From NCBI RefSeq assembly GCF_036850765.1, contig NC_089492.1, positions 168,266,296-168,330,295 on the forward strand: a stretch of DNA of 64,000 bases, in the 5' to 3' direction. Made by a program: the position numbers and the translations under genes. The stretch is from Saccopteryx bilineata. Lineage: Eukaryota > Chordata > Mammalia > Chiroptera > Emballonuridae. Under the pieces are notes generated by a model. The model saw only the letters and a program-made list of their open reading frames with translations, was not told the DNA's origin and searched no databases. Shown piece by piece: positions 12,070-23,043 of the stretch; the stretch's first letter is position 1, and each line of letters starts with the position of its first letter.

Positions 12070-12662
12070 CAGTGTGTCCGTAAAGTCATGGTGCACTTTT
12101 GACCAGTCACAGGAAAGCAACAAAAGATGATATAAATGTGAAATCTGCACCAAATAAAAGGAAAACTCTCCCAGTTTCATACCTATTCAGTGCAGTTCGA
12201 TATGGGCTCACAAACAGATTTTTTTAGGGCTCCTTAAGTAGCTATCCCACCTCTACAGACTCGTCACTGACTGATGGCCTACCAGAATGGGGTTTCTCCA
12301 CCAAACTGCCGGTTTTCTTCAACTGCTTATCCCACCAAGTAATGTTATTCCTATGTGGTGGCACTTCGTTATAAACGCGCCGATATTCACATTGCACTTT
12401 GGTCACAGATTCGAATTTAGCGAGCCACAGAACACACTGAACTTTGCTCTGTACCGTCCATATCTCGACTGGCATGGCCGTGGGCTGCTCCGCTATATAC
12501 ACGGTGTTACGTCATCATCTGCGCATGCGCACATGCTGCCACATCATCCTACAGAAACTGGGAGGGTTTTCCTTTTATTTGGTGCAGATTTCACATTTCT
12601 ATCATCTTTTGTTGCTTTCCTGTGACCGGTCAAAAGTGCACCATGACTTCACGGACACACTG
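12070..12662 (-). mobile_element. mariner-family transposon, internally deleted, 108-bp TIRs
   Basis: The arms at 12070-12177 and 12555-12662 are inverted copies with four mismatches in 108. Both begin cagtgtgtccgt and are flanked by TA (12068-12069 and 12663-12664), the Tc1/mariner target. The central 377 bp keep the N-terminal part of a transposase on the minus strand (listed separately), but the DDD/DDE catalytic region is missing. An autonomous mariner would be more than 1.2 kb, so this is a deletion derivative that was mobilised in trans. Low divergence between the arms suggests a fairly recent insertion compared with the host L1. Confidence 0.9.
12242..12502 (-). pseudogene. Truncated mariner transposase, N-terminal HTH region
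   Basis: An 86-codon frame opens with MYIAEQPTAMPVEIWTVQ and contains LAKFESVTKVQCEYRRVYN, then PPHRNNITWWDKQLKKTGSL and EKPHSGRPSVSDESV. The pattern of a helix-turn-helix followed by 'F..TGS....R.GRP' matches the N-terminal DNA-binding domain of mariner-like transposases that are common in arthropods (DUF4817-type HTH). The frame closes before any catalytic aspartate. It can at most make a short DNA-binding peptide and is best treated as a dead remnant. Confidence 0.75.
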
Positions 12663-12664
12663 TA

Positions 12665-13428
12665 TTTTGTTGTAGGTTTCAGACATTCATTGAAGGAAGA
12701 AACTTGGTAGGAGCATTTGGCAGAGTTTATTTCTTTAAAAGGGATTGTATCACTAGCATTTTACCAATAAAGATGAAATCTTTATTTGGCAAAACTACTG
12801 GAAATAATTTGAGCTATAGAAATAGTAGAAATCCATATAGTTGAGATAGAGGTCTCTGAATTTTTAAGACTTCTTTACTTTAAATAGTTGCAGAGGGAAA
12901 AGAAAATGTCATCTCTGTGCACAATATCAGTTGTGATGCAAAGGTGTGGCTTATCTGATGTATCCATTGTGGAGCAGAAGACATTGCAGCACCAGGTGCC
13001 AAAAGAAAGTTGAGGGTAGGACCAAAGTAATGACATGCAAGATATTCCCATGATTTTCACCAATATCCTGAAGAAGAGAAGTTGATGAGTAACCACATAT
13101 TTACTAGAAATGCATCTGATATTACTTGTCATGTCTTATATCTATTAAAATTTTAGATATTTTAAAACATTGGTGAAGAAATGAAGAATGTTCAAGTGTT
13201 TGAGCATGGTAGATTTACTAAATGCCCAGTGCCTCAACTCAATAGATTAGGTAGGAATATCTTTTCCAAAATGGTGCTTAAATAAGTTCATTTGGGGGGG
13301 GATACATTGTGTTCCACAATATTTACTCATTGTTTTTGTTAATGCATATTTTTTTACATCTGTGTACCTACAAACACTGAGTAAATGAATACATGCGTTC
13401 TTCCAGAGGTCTGAAATTTAGCTTCACT
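12665..13428. other. Unidentified 764-bp block between mariner and resumed L1
   Basis: L1 sequence stops at '...aaaacaaaggcaata' just left of the mariner and resumes at about 13430 with 'taataagagaaaaaggatac'. The intervening sequence to the right of the mariner is not L1 and I recognise no family in it. It carries no long ORF. Its right end reads cactgta, echoing the left start tacagtg of the mariner. Confidence 0.5.
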
Positions 13429-13429
13429 G

Positions 13430-14544
13430 TATAATAAGAGAAAAAGGATACTACATAATGGTAAAGGAATCAATCCAACAAGAGGAAATAACTTTTGTAA
13501 ACATTTATGCACCCAATATAGGAGCACCTAAATATATAAAGAAAATCTTGATGGACATATGGGGGAGATCAATAGTTGTATAGTCATGGTAGGAGACTTT
13601 AATGTCATTGACATTCATGGATAGATCTTCCAGACAAAAAATCAACAACAACAAAAAAAAACAGTGACTTTAAATGATACATGAGACTAGATGGACTTAA
13701 TTGATATTTTCAGAGCATTATGCCCTAAAACTGCAGGATATATATACATATTTTCCTAATGCAGATGTAACATTTTCCAGAATAGACCACATATTAGGTC
13801 ATAAAAGAAGTACCAACAAATTTAAAAACATTGAAATCATTTTAAGCATCTTCTCTAGTTTCTGGTTTGAAACTAGAAATCAATTACAAGAAAAAAACTG
13901 AAACAACACATGGAGGATAAATAACATATTACTAAATAGTGAATAGCTTAACAATTGTATCAAGGAAAAAAATCAAAAGATATCAAGATATGAAAATGAG
14001 AACATGACAACCTGACATCTGTGAGACACAGAGAAAGCAGTGCTAAGAGGGAAATTCATAGCAATGCAGGCCTAACTCAAGAAACAAGAAAATCTCAAAT
14101 TAACAATCTTACCTTTCATCTAAAGGAACTGGAAATAAAACAAAACAAATAAAGCCCAAAGTGAGTAGAAGGAAAGAAATAATTAAGATTAGAGTGGAAA
14201 TAAATGACATAGAATAAAAAAAATGTGGAATATCAATGAAACTAAGAGCTGGTTCTTTCAAAAGATAAACAAGATTGATAAACCTTTAACCAGTCTCATC
14301 AAGAAAAAGAAAGGACCTCAAACCTCAATAAATAAAATCAGAAATGAAAGAGTTGCTGTACCACTGACACCACAGACATGCAAAGGATTGTTAGAAAATA
14401 CTATGGACAGCTGACCTGTGGTGGCGCAGTGGATAAAGCGTCGACCTGGAAATGCTGAGGTCACCGGTTCGAAACCCTGGGCTTGCCTGGTCAAGGCACA
14501 TATGGGAGTTGATGCTTCCAGCTTCTCCCCCCTTCTCTCTCTCC

Positions 14545-14582
<38 letters not shown>

Positions 14583-17240
14583 TCCTCTCTAAAATGAATA
14601 AATAAAAATAAAAAAATAAAATAAAAAATAAAAAAAAAGAAAATACTATGGACAATTATATATCAACAAATTAGATAATCTGTAAGAAATGGATAAATTC
14701 CTAGAAACATAAAAACTCCCAAGACTAAATCAAGAAGAATCAGAAAATATGAACAGACCAATTGCATCCAATGGAATTGAAGCAGTAATCAAAAAACTTT
14801 CGGCAAACAAGAGTCTGGGACAGGATGGCTTCACAGGTGAATTTTACTAAACAATCGAATAACTAACACCTAGTCTTCTCAAACTATTCCAAAAAAATTC
14901 AAGAGGATAGAAGACTCACAAGCAAGGCCAGCATTATTCTGATTTCAAAACCAGATAAAGACTACAGAGAAAGAAAATTATAAGTCAATATCCCTGATGA
15001 AAATAGATGCAGAAATCTCCAAGAAAATACTAGCAAACCAAATTCAGCAATAAATTTTAAAATCATACACTGTGATCACATGACATTTATTTCTGGAACT
15101 CAAAGGTGTTTCAACATCTGCAAATCAATGTGACACACCACATAAACAAAATGAGTTATAAAATCACATGATCATATCAATCAATGTAGAAAAAGCATCT
15201 GATGAAATCCAGCAGACATTTATGATAAAAATTAAAATAAAAACAAAACTCTCAACAAAGTGGAAATGGAGGGAACATATCTCAGTGTAAAAGGGGCCAT
15301 ATATGTCAAACCCACAGCCAACATCATACTCAATGAGCAAAAACTAAAAATGTTTTCCTTATGAGCAAGGCAGGAATGTCCACTATCACCACCTTTATTC
15401 AACATAGTGCTGGAAGTCATAGCCACAATGATCAGATGGGAAGAAATAAGAGATATCCATCCAATTGGAAAGGAAGAGGTGAAACTGTCACTATTTGCAG
15501 ATGACATGGTACTGTATAGAGAGAACCCTAAAGATTCCACCAAAAAACCACTAGAACTGATAAATAAATTCAGTAAAGTAGCAGGATACAAAATAAATAC
15601 TTGGAAATTGGTTACATTTTTATACACCAATAATGAACTATCAGAAAGGGAAACTAAGAAAATATCACAAGCATAAATTTAACCAAGGTCATAAAAAATG
15701 TATACTCAGAATTATAAGACATTAAAAAAATAAATTGAAAAAGATCCTAATAAATGCAAGCATATACCATGTTCATGGATAGGAAGAATTAATATCATTA
15801 AAATTTTTATACTACCAAAAGTAATCTATAGATTCAGTGCAATTTCTATTAAAACATCAATGGAAAAAACATCAACAAAAGCAATACAAAAAAAAAAAAA
15901 AGATACCAGTGGTGTTTTTCACAGAACTAGAACAACTAATCCAGAAATTTGTGTGGAAACACAAAAGATCCCAAATAGTGACAATAGTCTTCAAAAAGAA
16001 CAACAAAATGGGAAGTATAACACTTCCTGATATCAAACTATACTACAAGGCTATAGTAATCAAAACAGCATGTTGCTGCCATAAAAACAGAAAGTATGGG
16101 TCAATGAAACAGAATAGAGAGCCCAGAAGTGTGCTCAATTAATCTATAACAAAGGAAACAAGAACACAACAATGGGTTAAAGACAGTCATTCAATCAATG
16201 TTGGAAAAATTGGAAAAATACATGCAAAACGTAAATAAATAAATGAAACTAGACCACTTTCTTACACCATATATAGGATAAAACTCAAAATGAATTAACA
16301 ACTTAAATGTAATACCATAAAATTCCTAGAGAAAACACAGGCAGTAAAATCTCATACATTTCTCTTAGCAAAATTTTTTCTGACATATTTCCTCAGGCCC
16401 CAGAAAGAACAACAACAACAAGAGGGAGTACATCAAACTCAAAAGTTTTTGCACAGTAAGGGAAACCATCAACAAAATGAAAAATAACCTACTGAATGGG
16501 TGAACATATTTTCCAATGATATATCCAATAAACAGTTAATATCCAAAATTTACAAAGAACCCAGATAACACCAAAACAATAACCTAATTAAAAAGTGAGC
16601 AGAAGACCTGGATAGACACTTCTTCAAAGAGCACATACAGATTTGAAAAGTTGCTCAACATCATGAATCATCAGAGAAATGCCAATCAAAACCAAAATGA
16701 CATACCACTTCACACCTGTCATAATGGCTATCATCAATAAATCAACAAACAAGTGTTGGTGAGGGTGTGAAGAAAAGGGAACCCTCATGCACTGTTAGTG
16801 GGAATGCAGATTGGTGCAGCCACTATGAAAAACAGTGTGGAGGTTTCTCAAAAAATTAAAAATGGACCTGAAACCAATATACTGTTATTGATGAATGTCA
16901 CCCCATTAAATTTAATTCTAAATAAAAAATTAAAGATGGAACTGTCACTTTAAAAAATTAAAGTGGATCCAGCAGTTCCACTTCCAGGTATATATCCAAT
17001 AAAACCCGAGACACACTGTGTTCATGGCAGCACTATTTACAATAGCCAAGATTTGGAAGCAACCCAAGGCCAATCAACAGATGAGTGGATAAAAAAAACC
17101 TGGGGTATATATACACAATGGAATGTTACTCAGCCATCAAAAAGAATAAAATCTTACCTTTTGCAACAGCATGAATGGACCTAGAGGATATTATGCTAAG
17201 TGAAATAAGTTGGACAGAGGACAAATATATGATTTCACTT
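13430..17240 (+). pseudogene. L1 ORF2 remnant (endonuclease/reverse transcriptase)
   Basis: Conceptual translation in shifting frames gives recognisable L1 ORF2p pieces. They include an endonuclease segment (FSRIDHILGHKRSTNKFKN near 13760), a reverse transcriptase palm with the catalytic FADDM box preserved ([17 protein letters not shown], about 15490-15540), and the C-terminal '[10 protein letters not shown]...FVWKHKR' and 'MDPAVPLPGIYPIK' regions. Many stops, frameshifts and a nested SINE (14410-14637) abolish function. ORF2p would nick target DNA and reverse-transcribe its own mRNA. This copy cannot. Confidence 0.8.
14410..14637 (+). mobile_element. SINE with 'ctgacctgtggtggcgcag' head
   Basis: The tRNA-like head 'cctgtggtggcgcagtggat' and 'accggttcgaaaccctgggc' are followed by 'gggagttgatgcttccagct', a long CT microsatellite and an AAATA-rich tail. 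It is flanked by a perfect 17-bp direct repeat (agaaaatactatggaca, 14393-14409 and 14638-14654), so it was inserted by L1 machinery into L1 ORF2. Confidence 0.95.
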
Positions 17241-17516
17241 GTATGTGGAATGTGAAGAGCAAAATAAACCAGCAAAATAGAAACAGACTCATAGATACAG
17301 AGAACAGATGAGTGGTTGCCAGAGGTGAGGGGGTTGGGAGAATGGTGAAAAGAGGTGAAGGGATTGTGAAGTACAAACTGGTAGATACAAAATAGTTACA
17401 GAGATGTGAATTACAGTATAGGAAATAGCATCAGTAATATTGTAATTGTATATGGGACCAGTGGGTACTTGAAAATATCAGGGGAACCATTCTGTAAAGT
17501 ATTTGATTGTCTAATC

Positions 17517-17607
17517 CAGCTGTTCTCAACCTGTGGGTCGCGACCCCGGCAGGGGTCGAACGACCAAAACACAGGGGTCGCCTAAAGCCATCAGTTGAGA
17601 ACCGCTG
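17517..17607. mobile_element. SPIN-like hAT MITE
   Basis: A 91-bp element. The left end cagctgttctcaacctgtgg then gtcgcgacccc and the inverted right end cagcggttctcaactgatgg closely resemble the terminus of SPIN (Space Invader) hAT transposons. The perfect 8-bp duplication gtctaatc lies at 17509-17516 and 17608-17615. It sits in the 3'UTR of the old L1, so it is younger than that L1. Confidence 0.85.
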
Positions 17608-17651
17608 GTCTAATCATTATGCTCTGAAACTAACACAGAATAATAACAGAA

Positions 17652-17999
17652 GTCGGCCTGGGTTGCTGAGGATCCAAGTTCAAAGCCCGGAGGTTGCTGG
17701 TTTGAGTGCAGGCTCATCCAACTTTAGCTCAAGGTTGCCAGCTTGAGCGTGAAATCATGGACATGACCCTATGGTTGCTGGCTTGAGCCCAAAGGTAACT
17801 GGATTGAGCCCAAGATTGCTGGCTTGAGCAAAGGGTCACTGGCTTAGCTGAGCCCCCATCAAGGCACATATGAGAAACAATCAATGAACAACTGAAGTGG
17901 CACAACTACAGGTTGATGCTTCTCATCTCTTCTTTCTTGTCTGTCTTGTCTGTTTCTTTCATGCACTAAATAAATAAACAAACAAACAAGCAAAGAAAC
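17652..17999 (+). mobile_element. SINE of the 'gaggacccaggtt...cttgagc' family, 5' truncated
   Basis: Repeated phrases 'ggttgctggtttgagtgcag', 'gccagcttgagcgtg', 'gttgctggcttgagccca' and 'gagcaaagggtcactggctt' are followed by 'aaggcacatatgagaaacaa', 'gttgatgcttctcatctctt' and an A-rich tail. The body is built from short internal repeats of a 'ggttgctggcttgag' unit. The tRNA-like head is shortened. Confidence 0.8.
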
Positions 18000-18215
18000 A
18001 AAGTGAGACCTGAATGGGGCGGTGACACAAAGAGGAAAGCTTCCCAGCAGAAGGGACAGCATCTGTAAAGGCCTTGAGACAGGGAGAGATATGGAACTGC
18101 CAGGGCAGTTAGAGTTATGGTCAGATCAGATTACCAAGAGTCTGGAATTGTTTTTTAGCATTTTATCCTAAGTGTAAAAAAAGTAATACATATATGAAGA
18201 TTTGTTTAACCATTT
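18000..18215 (+). repeat. Ancient interspersed repeat, right half (resumes after L1)
   Basis: 'agggacagcatctgtaaagg', 'ccttgagacagggagagata' and 'gaattgttttttagcatttt' then 'atcctaagtg' belong to the same old repeat seen at 7690-7745. Confidence 0.45.
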
Positions 18216-18219
18216 ATTT

Positions 18220-18395
18220 TGAATAATTTTAAACTTAGAGAAAAGTTGCAAGAACAATACAACTTTCTTATACTCTACACTAAAAATTCCTGTTAATGTT
18301 AAATCACATTATTTTTTACTAAACCATTTAAAATAAGTTGCTGATATGCTGAAGGACACTTTTCTATATATTCATGGTACAATTGTCAAAATAAT
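18220..18395 (+). repeat. Ancient LINE-like repeat, part 1
   Basis: 'aaacttagagaaaagttgca' then 'agaacaatac' and 'aaccatttaaaataagttgc' match a well-known old mammalian LINE-associated repeat. It is interrupted at about 18396 by a separate L1 3' end and resumes near 18840. Confidence 0.5.
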
Positions 18396-18835
18396 GTACT
18401 TAATGATCTCACTTATATGTGGAATCTAATGAACAGAATAAACTGAGGAACAAAATAGAAACAGAGGCATGAATGTATGGAACAGCTTGACAGCTTGTTT
18501 GTGGGAGGGAGATTGGGGGCTGGATGGAAGAAGGCAAAGGGTTTAAGCAAAAATATATATTTATACACACACACATTTGTATATGTATAAAACACATAGA
18601 TATAAAGAACAGTGTGGTGATAGCCAGAGGGAGAGAGGAGAGGGGAGGTCGATGGAGGTAAGCAAAGGGGGCAACAATGGGGACAGAGAGACACTTTGCT
18701 TGGGGCAATAGGCACACAATGCAGTGTGAAGATGATGTTTTGTTGTACCTTGAGATCTGTGTGGTTTTGTGAACCAATGTCACCCCAATACATTCAAAAT
18801 AAAAGTCACCAATGTTAGAAAACAAAAGCTATCTT
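18396..18835 (+). mobile_element. LINE-1 3'-end fragment
   Basis: 'gatctcacttatatgtggaa' then 'tctaatgaacagaataaac', 'agagaggagaggggaggtcg' and 'aatgtcaccccaatacattc' then 'aaaataaaag' are the L1 ORF2 end, G-rich 3'UTR and poly(A) junction. 5' truncated. Confidence 0.75.
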
Positions 18836-18839
18836 TTGT

Positions 18840-19380
18840 CTTATTTTTATATAATGTCATATTCTTTAAATAGTGTTTTTGTATATTGTGAAAAATAGTG
18901 CACTTAACATTGATATAATACTTCCATCAAATTTTCAAACCTCATAGAAACTTCTCAGACTATACCACTAATATATCTGATAGGTTTAGAATCCAATCCA
19001 ATATTATATGTTGTATTCAGTTCTCTCTTCCCTCTGGGACAATTGCTAAATCTACACTTGCTTTTCATGACCTAACCATTTTGGAAGATTATAGGTCATT
19101 TACTTTACAAAATGACCCCCAATTTGGGTTTGTCTAGTGAGGCCTAATGATTAGATTCAGCATAAGTATTTTGGTCAGATATATTACCAGGGGATGCCAC
19201 ATGTCAAAAGACTGCTGTCAATTGGTCCCAGACTTAACTGGTGTTAAGTCTGATCACTTGATAAAGGCAGTGTTGCCGGGTTTCGCCACTAAACCTGCTC
19301 CGCAGACAGACTGGCAGAAAAAGCTCTGGCTTTCATACATGAAGTTCAGTCATTTCAGTAGATATGGCTGTTTTTTGTTT
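18840..19380 (+). repeat. Ancient LINE-like repeat, part 2
   Basis: 'cacttaacattgatataata', 'gacccccaatttgggtttgt', 'gattagattcagcataagta' and 'actggtgttaagtctgatca' continue the repeat of 18220-18395. The shared order across the L1 insert shows the L1 is younger. Confidence 0.5.
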
Positions 19381-21780
19381 TAGCATTTTTTGATAATGTT
19401 TACTGAGTTATTTTCGCCTCTAAATCAGAAACAGCTGGTTTTACTGATATTCATGGTCTGCTTGTAACTTTTGCTTTTGTGTGAAAAGCTATGTTGGGAG
19501 CTTTCAGTGCTTAAATTTTTATTTTAAATCAAGGACCAGCATTACCTGTAGCCTGGCCATGTGGGAAGCCTGCTGGACAGCCAGTGCAATGCCTGGGCAG
19601 TGCTGTCCACAGAAGACAGTCCTTTGTGGATGCAGCATATGGTCTTGACAGTTCCTTGTGACATTCTTGAATCTTTGGTAGACTGGAAAAGGAGTTTTCC
19701 AGGTTCCTTTTTACTCTTTTTTTTTTTTTTTTTACATTTTCTATGGGCATCTTGTTTTTAGCAAGTCTTACTCTCATTGCTCCTTCATTAGAGCCCCTGA
19801 ACCATGTGTTTTCTGCATGTAGTGAGTTTTGTTGGCAGACTGTGGGGAAAGGTTCACACAGTGCTCAGCTTATTCTTAATAAGAACCTCCCTTTCTTAGG
19901 TCACCCATGCACAAACCTATTCTGAGTCCTCACCATGGTAGAAATGGTGGCTCTCTGGGACCCATGTGATTCTCCTTACACTGCCTTTTAGCAGCATTAG
20001 ATATAGCTGCTTGTAAGTTGATTATGAGAGGTGTATTAATAGGAAGGAGTATGCCCAACCTTGTTACAGACTGGTGTCCTCTCCAATGAGGAAGCCCATG
20101 TGTTCAATTCACTATCAGAAACCACAGCACACAGAGAGCAGTGTAAAGATGGCAGCTGCCAGAATGGCTGGTTATTCTGATGCCTCTAAAAACCTACTTT
20201 GAAACAACATAAAATGAGAGAGAGCAGGAGGGACCAGTTTGCAGCTGATGGAGGAGACTTATTACAATGAATACTTATCCTAAGGGTTCGGCAGTACACA
20301 CAGGTAACATGACTTTACAGGCTAGTCACATGCTCATATTCAAGCTGGAGGGGACCACAGGTGTCAGACTTTGCTCCCTGTCCCACACTTACTTAGATGA
20401 TTGGTTGGTTGATTGCTTTGTTGACTTGATGAAAGTGCCCTGAGGTTACCCACAAGCCCCTTCCTGCTTTACTGATGGTGTCTCAGAGGGAGACATAGAC
20501 AGGTGGAAGATGTTCCTATCTGCTGTGGTGGCTCTGCATATCCTTACCCCATGTTTAGCAGCTTCTTTCCTTTTATCAACATCCTCTCAGGATAAGAAGT
20601 CCAGCACTAGCTTGTGATGGGGAAGGCTATCTAATGACATGTGAAGGACTTTAAATCACTTTCCTGTCTTTCCTTCTACTAGTCTAAACACAGCCTTCAG
20701 AAACTGTGGGCACTAAAGGGGTGATATTTAATATATCTGACCATTTTCACACACAGTAAACAAATGTCTTTTGTGCTATTTTATATTTTTTCTGTTTCAA
20801 TCATTCTTATTTAGCCTCTTCCATCTGTGAGTTCTAATGGCTCCTATTATATATGTAATTTGTATAAGATTCCCTGATTCCTGCTTTGTAGTGTGCTTGC
20901 TGTACATCATCTCTTACTTAGGCCCTCCAAAAAAGCAAACTTTGAAGGTAAAACACATCTTAATTTATCACACTGCCTAGTCTAAGCCAAATATAGCTCA
21001 ACACTGCGGGACTGCCTGAAATGAGTCAATGAAGATGTATCCATGGCACCGAGACCGGTCCACCTATGGAGATGCTGTGCTGAGATGTTGTTGAGATAGG
21101 ATGTGTGTAGTGCTGGAAATAACTAAGCTATGTGCTTAGTGGGAATTTGCTGACTTAGATTATTATGATGTAGTGTCACATTTCTTTGGAAGTTATAAAT
21201 AATTCAGAGCACTTATGGGATACCAGTTATCTTTCCTGGCTTGTGAATTTGTGTGGAGTTATTGTGCTTAGTAAAATACAAAAAGAAAGAGGGCTCATTT
21301 GAATGTGAGCTTGACATTTTGCAGTTATTGTTGTAGTAATTATCAAAGTATCTTAAATACTAGACCCAGTAGTCCATCAATATAGAATATTGGGAATATA
21401 TCTAGATTGCTCATCAATTTCTTTGATACTTTTTAAAATATTGCAATATAATAAGATTTCATTTCTCCTAAGTGGGTATAAAATGAAGCCTCTATAACAT
21501 ATTACAGTGATGAGAGTTAAGTTCTCATTTGATCAGCCAACAACTGCCTGGGATAAATAATTCCACAAGAATTCTGCTTTCCATATGTGAAGTGTCTGGC
21601 TTTACAATTATGAGGCCATTTCTGAGGCAAAAGGAAAATGACATTTAACAATGGTTGCTAAGTTCTTTATATTATTCATTCATGTGCATAACCAAAAAAT
21701 GTGGCACAGCACTACTGTCTTACTTAAAGTGACTAAAGTTTCAAGATTTGTAACCAAGAATTTATGGCAGGAATATAGAG
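19381..21780. other. Non-repetitive stretch, nothing recognised
   Basis: About 2.4 kb without a gene or repeat that I can name. It contains an 18-T run near 19717-19735 and no frame longer than about 80 codons outside low-complexity sequence. Confidence 0.5.
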
Positions 21781-21825
21781 CAGCAGTTCTCACACTTGCT
21801 GAACTTAGGACTCCTTTGCAATCTT

Positions 21826-22187
21826 TTTTTTTTTTTCCTGAAGTGAGAAGCAGGGAGGCAGAGAGACAGACTCCCACATGCGCCGAACCTGGATCCACCC
21901 GGCATGCCCACTAGGGGGCGATGCTCTGCCCATCTGGACCATTGCTCCGTAGCAACTGGAGCCATTCTAGTGCCTGAGACAAAGGTCATGGAGCCATACT
22001 CAGCACCAAGGCCAACTTGCTCCAATGGAGCCTTAGCTGTGGGAGGGGAAGAGAGAGATAGAGAGAAAAGAGAGGGGGAAGGGTGGAGAAGCAGATGGGT
22101 GCTTCTCTGCGTGCTCTGGCCAGGAATCAAATCTGGGACTTCTACAAGCTGGGCCGATGCTCTACCACTGAGCCAACCAGCCACAGC
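21826..22187 (-). mobile_element. VES-like SINE, minus strand
   Basis: On the minus strand it reads from 'gctgtggctggttggctcag' through the body to 'cttcaggaaaaaaaaaaaa'. A perfect 15-bp duplication ctcctttgcaatctt flanks it (21811-21825 and 22188-22202). Inserted in the hAT element. Confidence 0.95.
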
Positions 22188-22329
22188 CTCCTTTGCAATC
22201 TTAAAAACTGTTGAGAATCCAAGAATTTGTGTTTATGTTGCTTGTATCCATGGATATTTACCATCTTAAAAATTAAAACAGAAACTTTAAAAATAACTAT
22301 GATTTAATTTCAAAATAACAATAAGTACA

Positions 22330-22758
22330 GCCCTGGCTGGTTGGCTCAGCGGTAGAGCGTCGGCCTGGCGTGCGGGGGACCCGGGTTCAATTCCCGGCCA
22401 GGGCACATAGGAGAAGCGCCCATTTGCTTCTCCACTCCCCACCCCCTCCTTCCTCTCTGTCTCTCTCTTCCCCTCCCGCAGCCGAGGCTCCATTGGAGCA
22501 AAGATGGCCCGGGCGCTGGGGATGGCTCCTTGGCCTCTGCCCCAGGCGCTAGAGTGGCTCTGGTCGCGGCAAAGCGATGCCCCGGAGGGACAGAGCATCG
22601 TCCCCTCGTGGGCAGAGCGTCGCCCCTGGTAGGCGTGCCGGGTGGATCCCAGTCGGGCGCATGCGGGAGTCTGTCTGACTGTCTCTCCTTGTTTCCAGCT
22701 TCAGAAAAATTCAAAAAAAAAAATTAAAAATAAAAATAAAAATAAAAATAAAAAAAAT
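22330..22758 (+). mobile_element. VES-like SINE, full length and well preserved
   Basis: The head 'gccctggctggttggctcag' and 'gacccgggttcaattcccgg' (box B) are followed by the 'aagatggcccgggcgctggg' body and the 'tttccagcttcagaaaaatt' end, then A and AAAAT tail units. A perfect 18-bp duplication (aaaataacaataagtaca) sits at 22312-22329 and 22759-22776. CpG retention suggests a young copy. Confidence 0.95.
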
Positions 22759-23043
22759 AAAATAACAATAAGTACAATGCATTCTAACATAAAAATAATA
22801 ACTACGTTCCCCAAAATAGTATAATTTAGTGAGAAGAGTAGCACTGTTCGAATTTTTATGAATCTTTTCAATGTCTGGCTTATAGAAGGCAGCTAGAATC
22901 TCCACTGCACACTCTTGAGAAAATGAAATTGAAAAAAAACAGATATTGTCTTAGTATTATTATAAAAATACTTTTGACTTTGTGGACTCCTGAAAAGGCC
23001 ATGAACACCCCAAGGGTGACTGCCATGCTTTGAAAAACCACTA

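Larger units (their letters stand above)
7746..17651 (+). mobile_element. Old near full-length LINE-1, heavily interrupted
   Basis: The element starts with 'ggttcaagatggtgtcagag', the L1 5'UTR opening. It runs through 5'UTR (7746-10160), ORF1-like sequence (about 10360-11560), ORF2-like sequence (about 11610-17240) and the 3'UTR, ending near the 'gctctgaaactaacacagaa' tail. It is interrupted by a hAT element (8832-9613), SINEs (10755-11127, 11733-11925, 14410-14637), a mariner (12070-12662), an unidentified block (12665-13428) and a SPIN-like MITE (17517-17607). A secondary oddity at about 16880-16960 is an internal L1 3'-end-like phrase ('gaatgtcaccccattaaatt') inside ORF2. No ORF is intact, so the element is long dead. 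Confidence 0.85.
21781..23043 (+). mobile_element. hAT-Charlie-type transposon carrying two SINEs
   Basis: The start 'cagcagttctcacacttgct' and end 'gctttgaaaaaccact' are degraded inverted repeats of the 'cagtggttctcaaact' type. Between the SINE insertions the host reads continuously: 'ggactcctttgcaatctt', 'tgttgagaatccaagaattt', 'gaaactttaaaaataactat', then 'tttagtgagaagagtagcac' and 'caatgtctggcttatagaag'. Without the SINEs the element is about 440 bp. The flanks share only a partial target duplication. Confidence 0.7.

Noticed and set aside
22330..22410. tRNA gene-like head with A and B boxes
   Set aside because: It is the head of a VES-like SINE. The cloverleaf is not complete and the sequence continues into the SINE body.
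21762..22714. Minus- and plus-strand frames of 100-140 codons
   Set aside because: They are read-through of SINE bodies. Near-identical peptides recur at 32957-33371 and 63615-63910 wherever the same SINE occurs.
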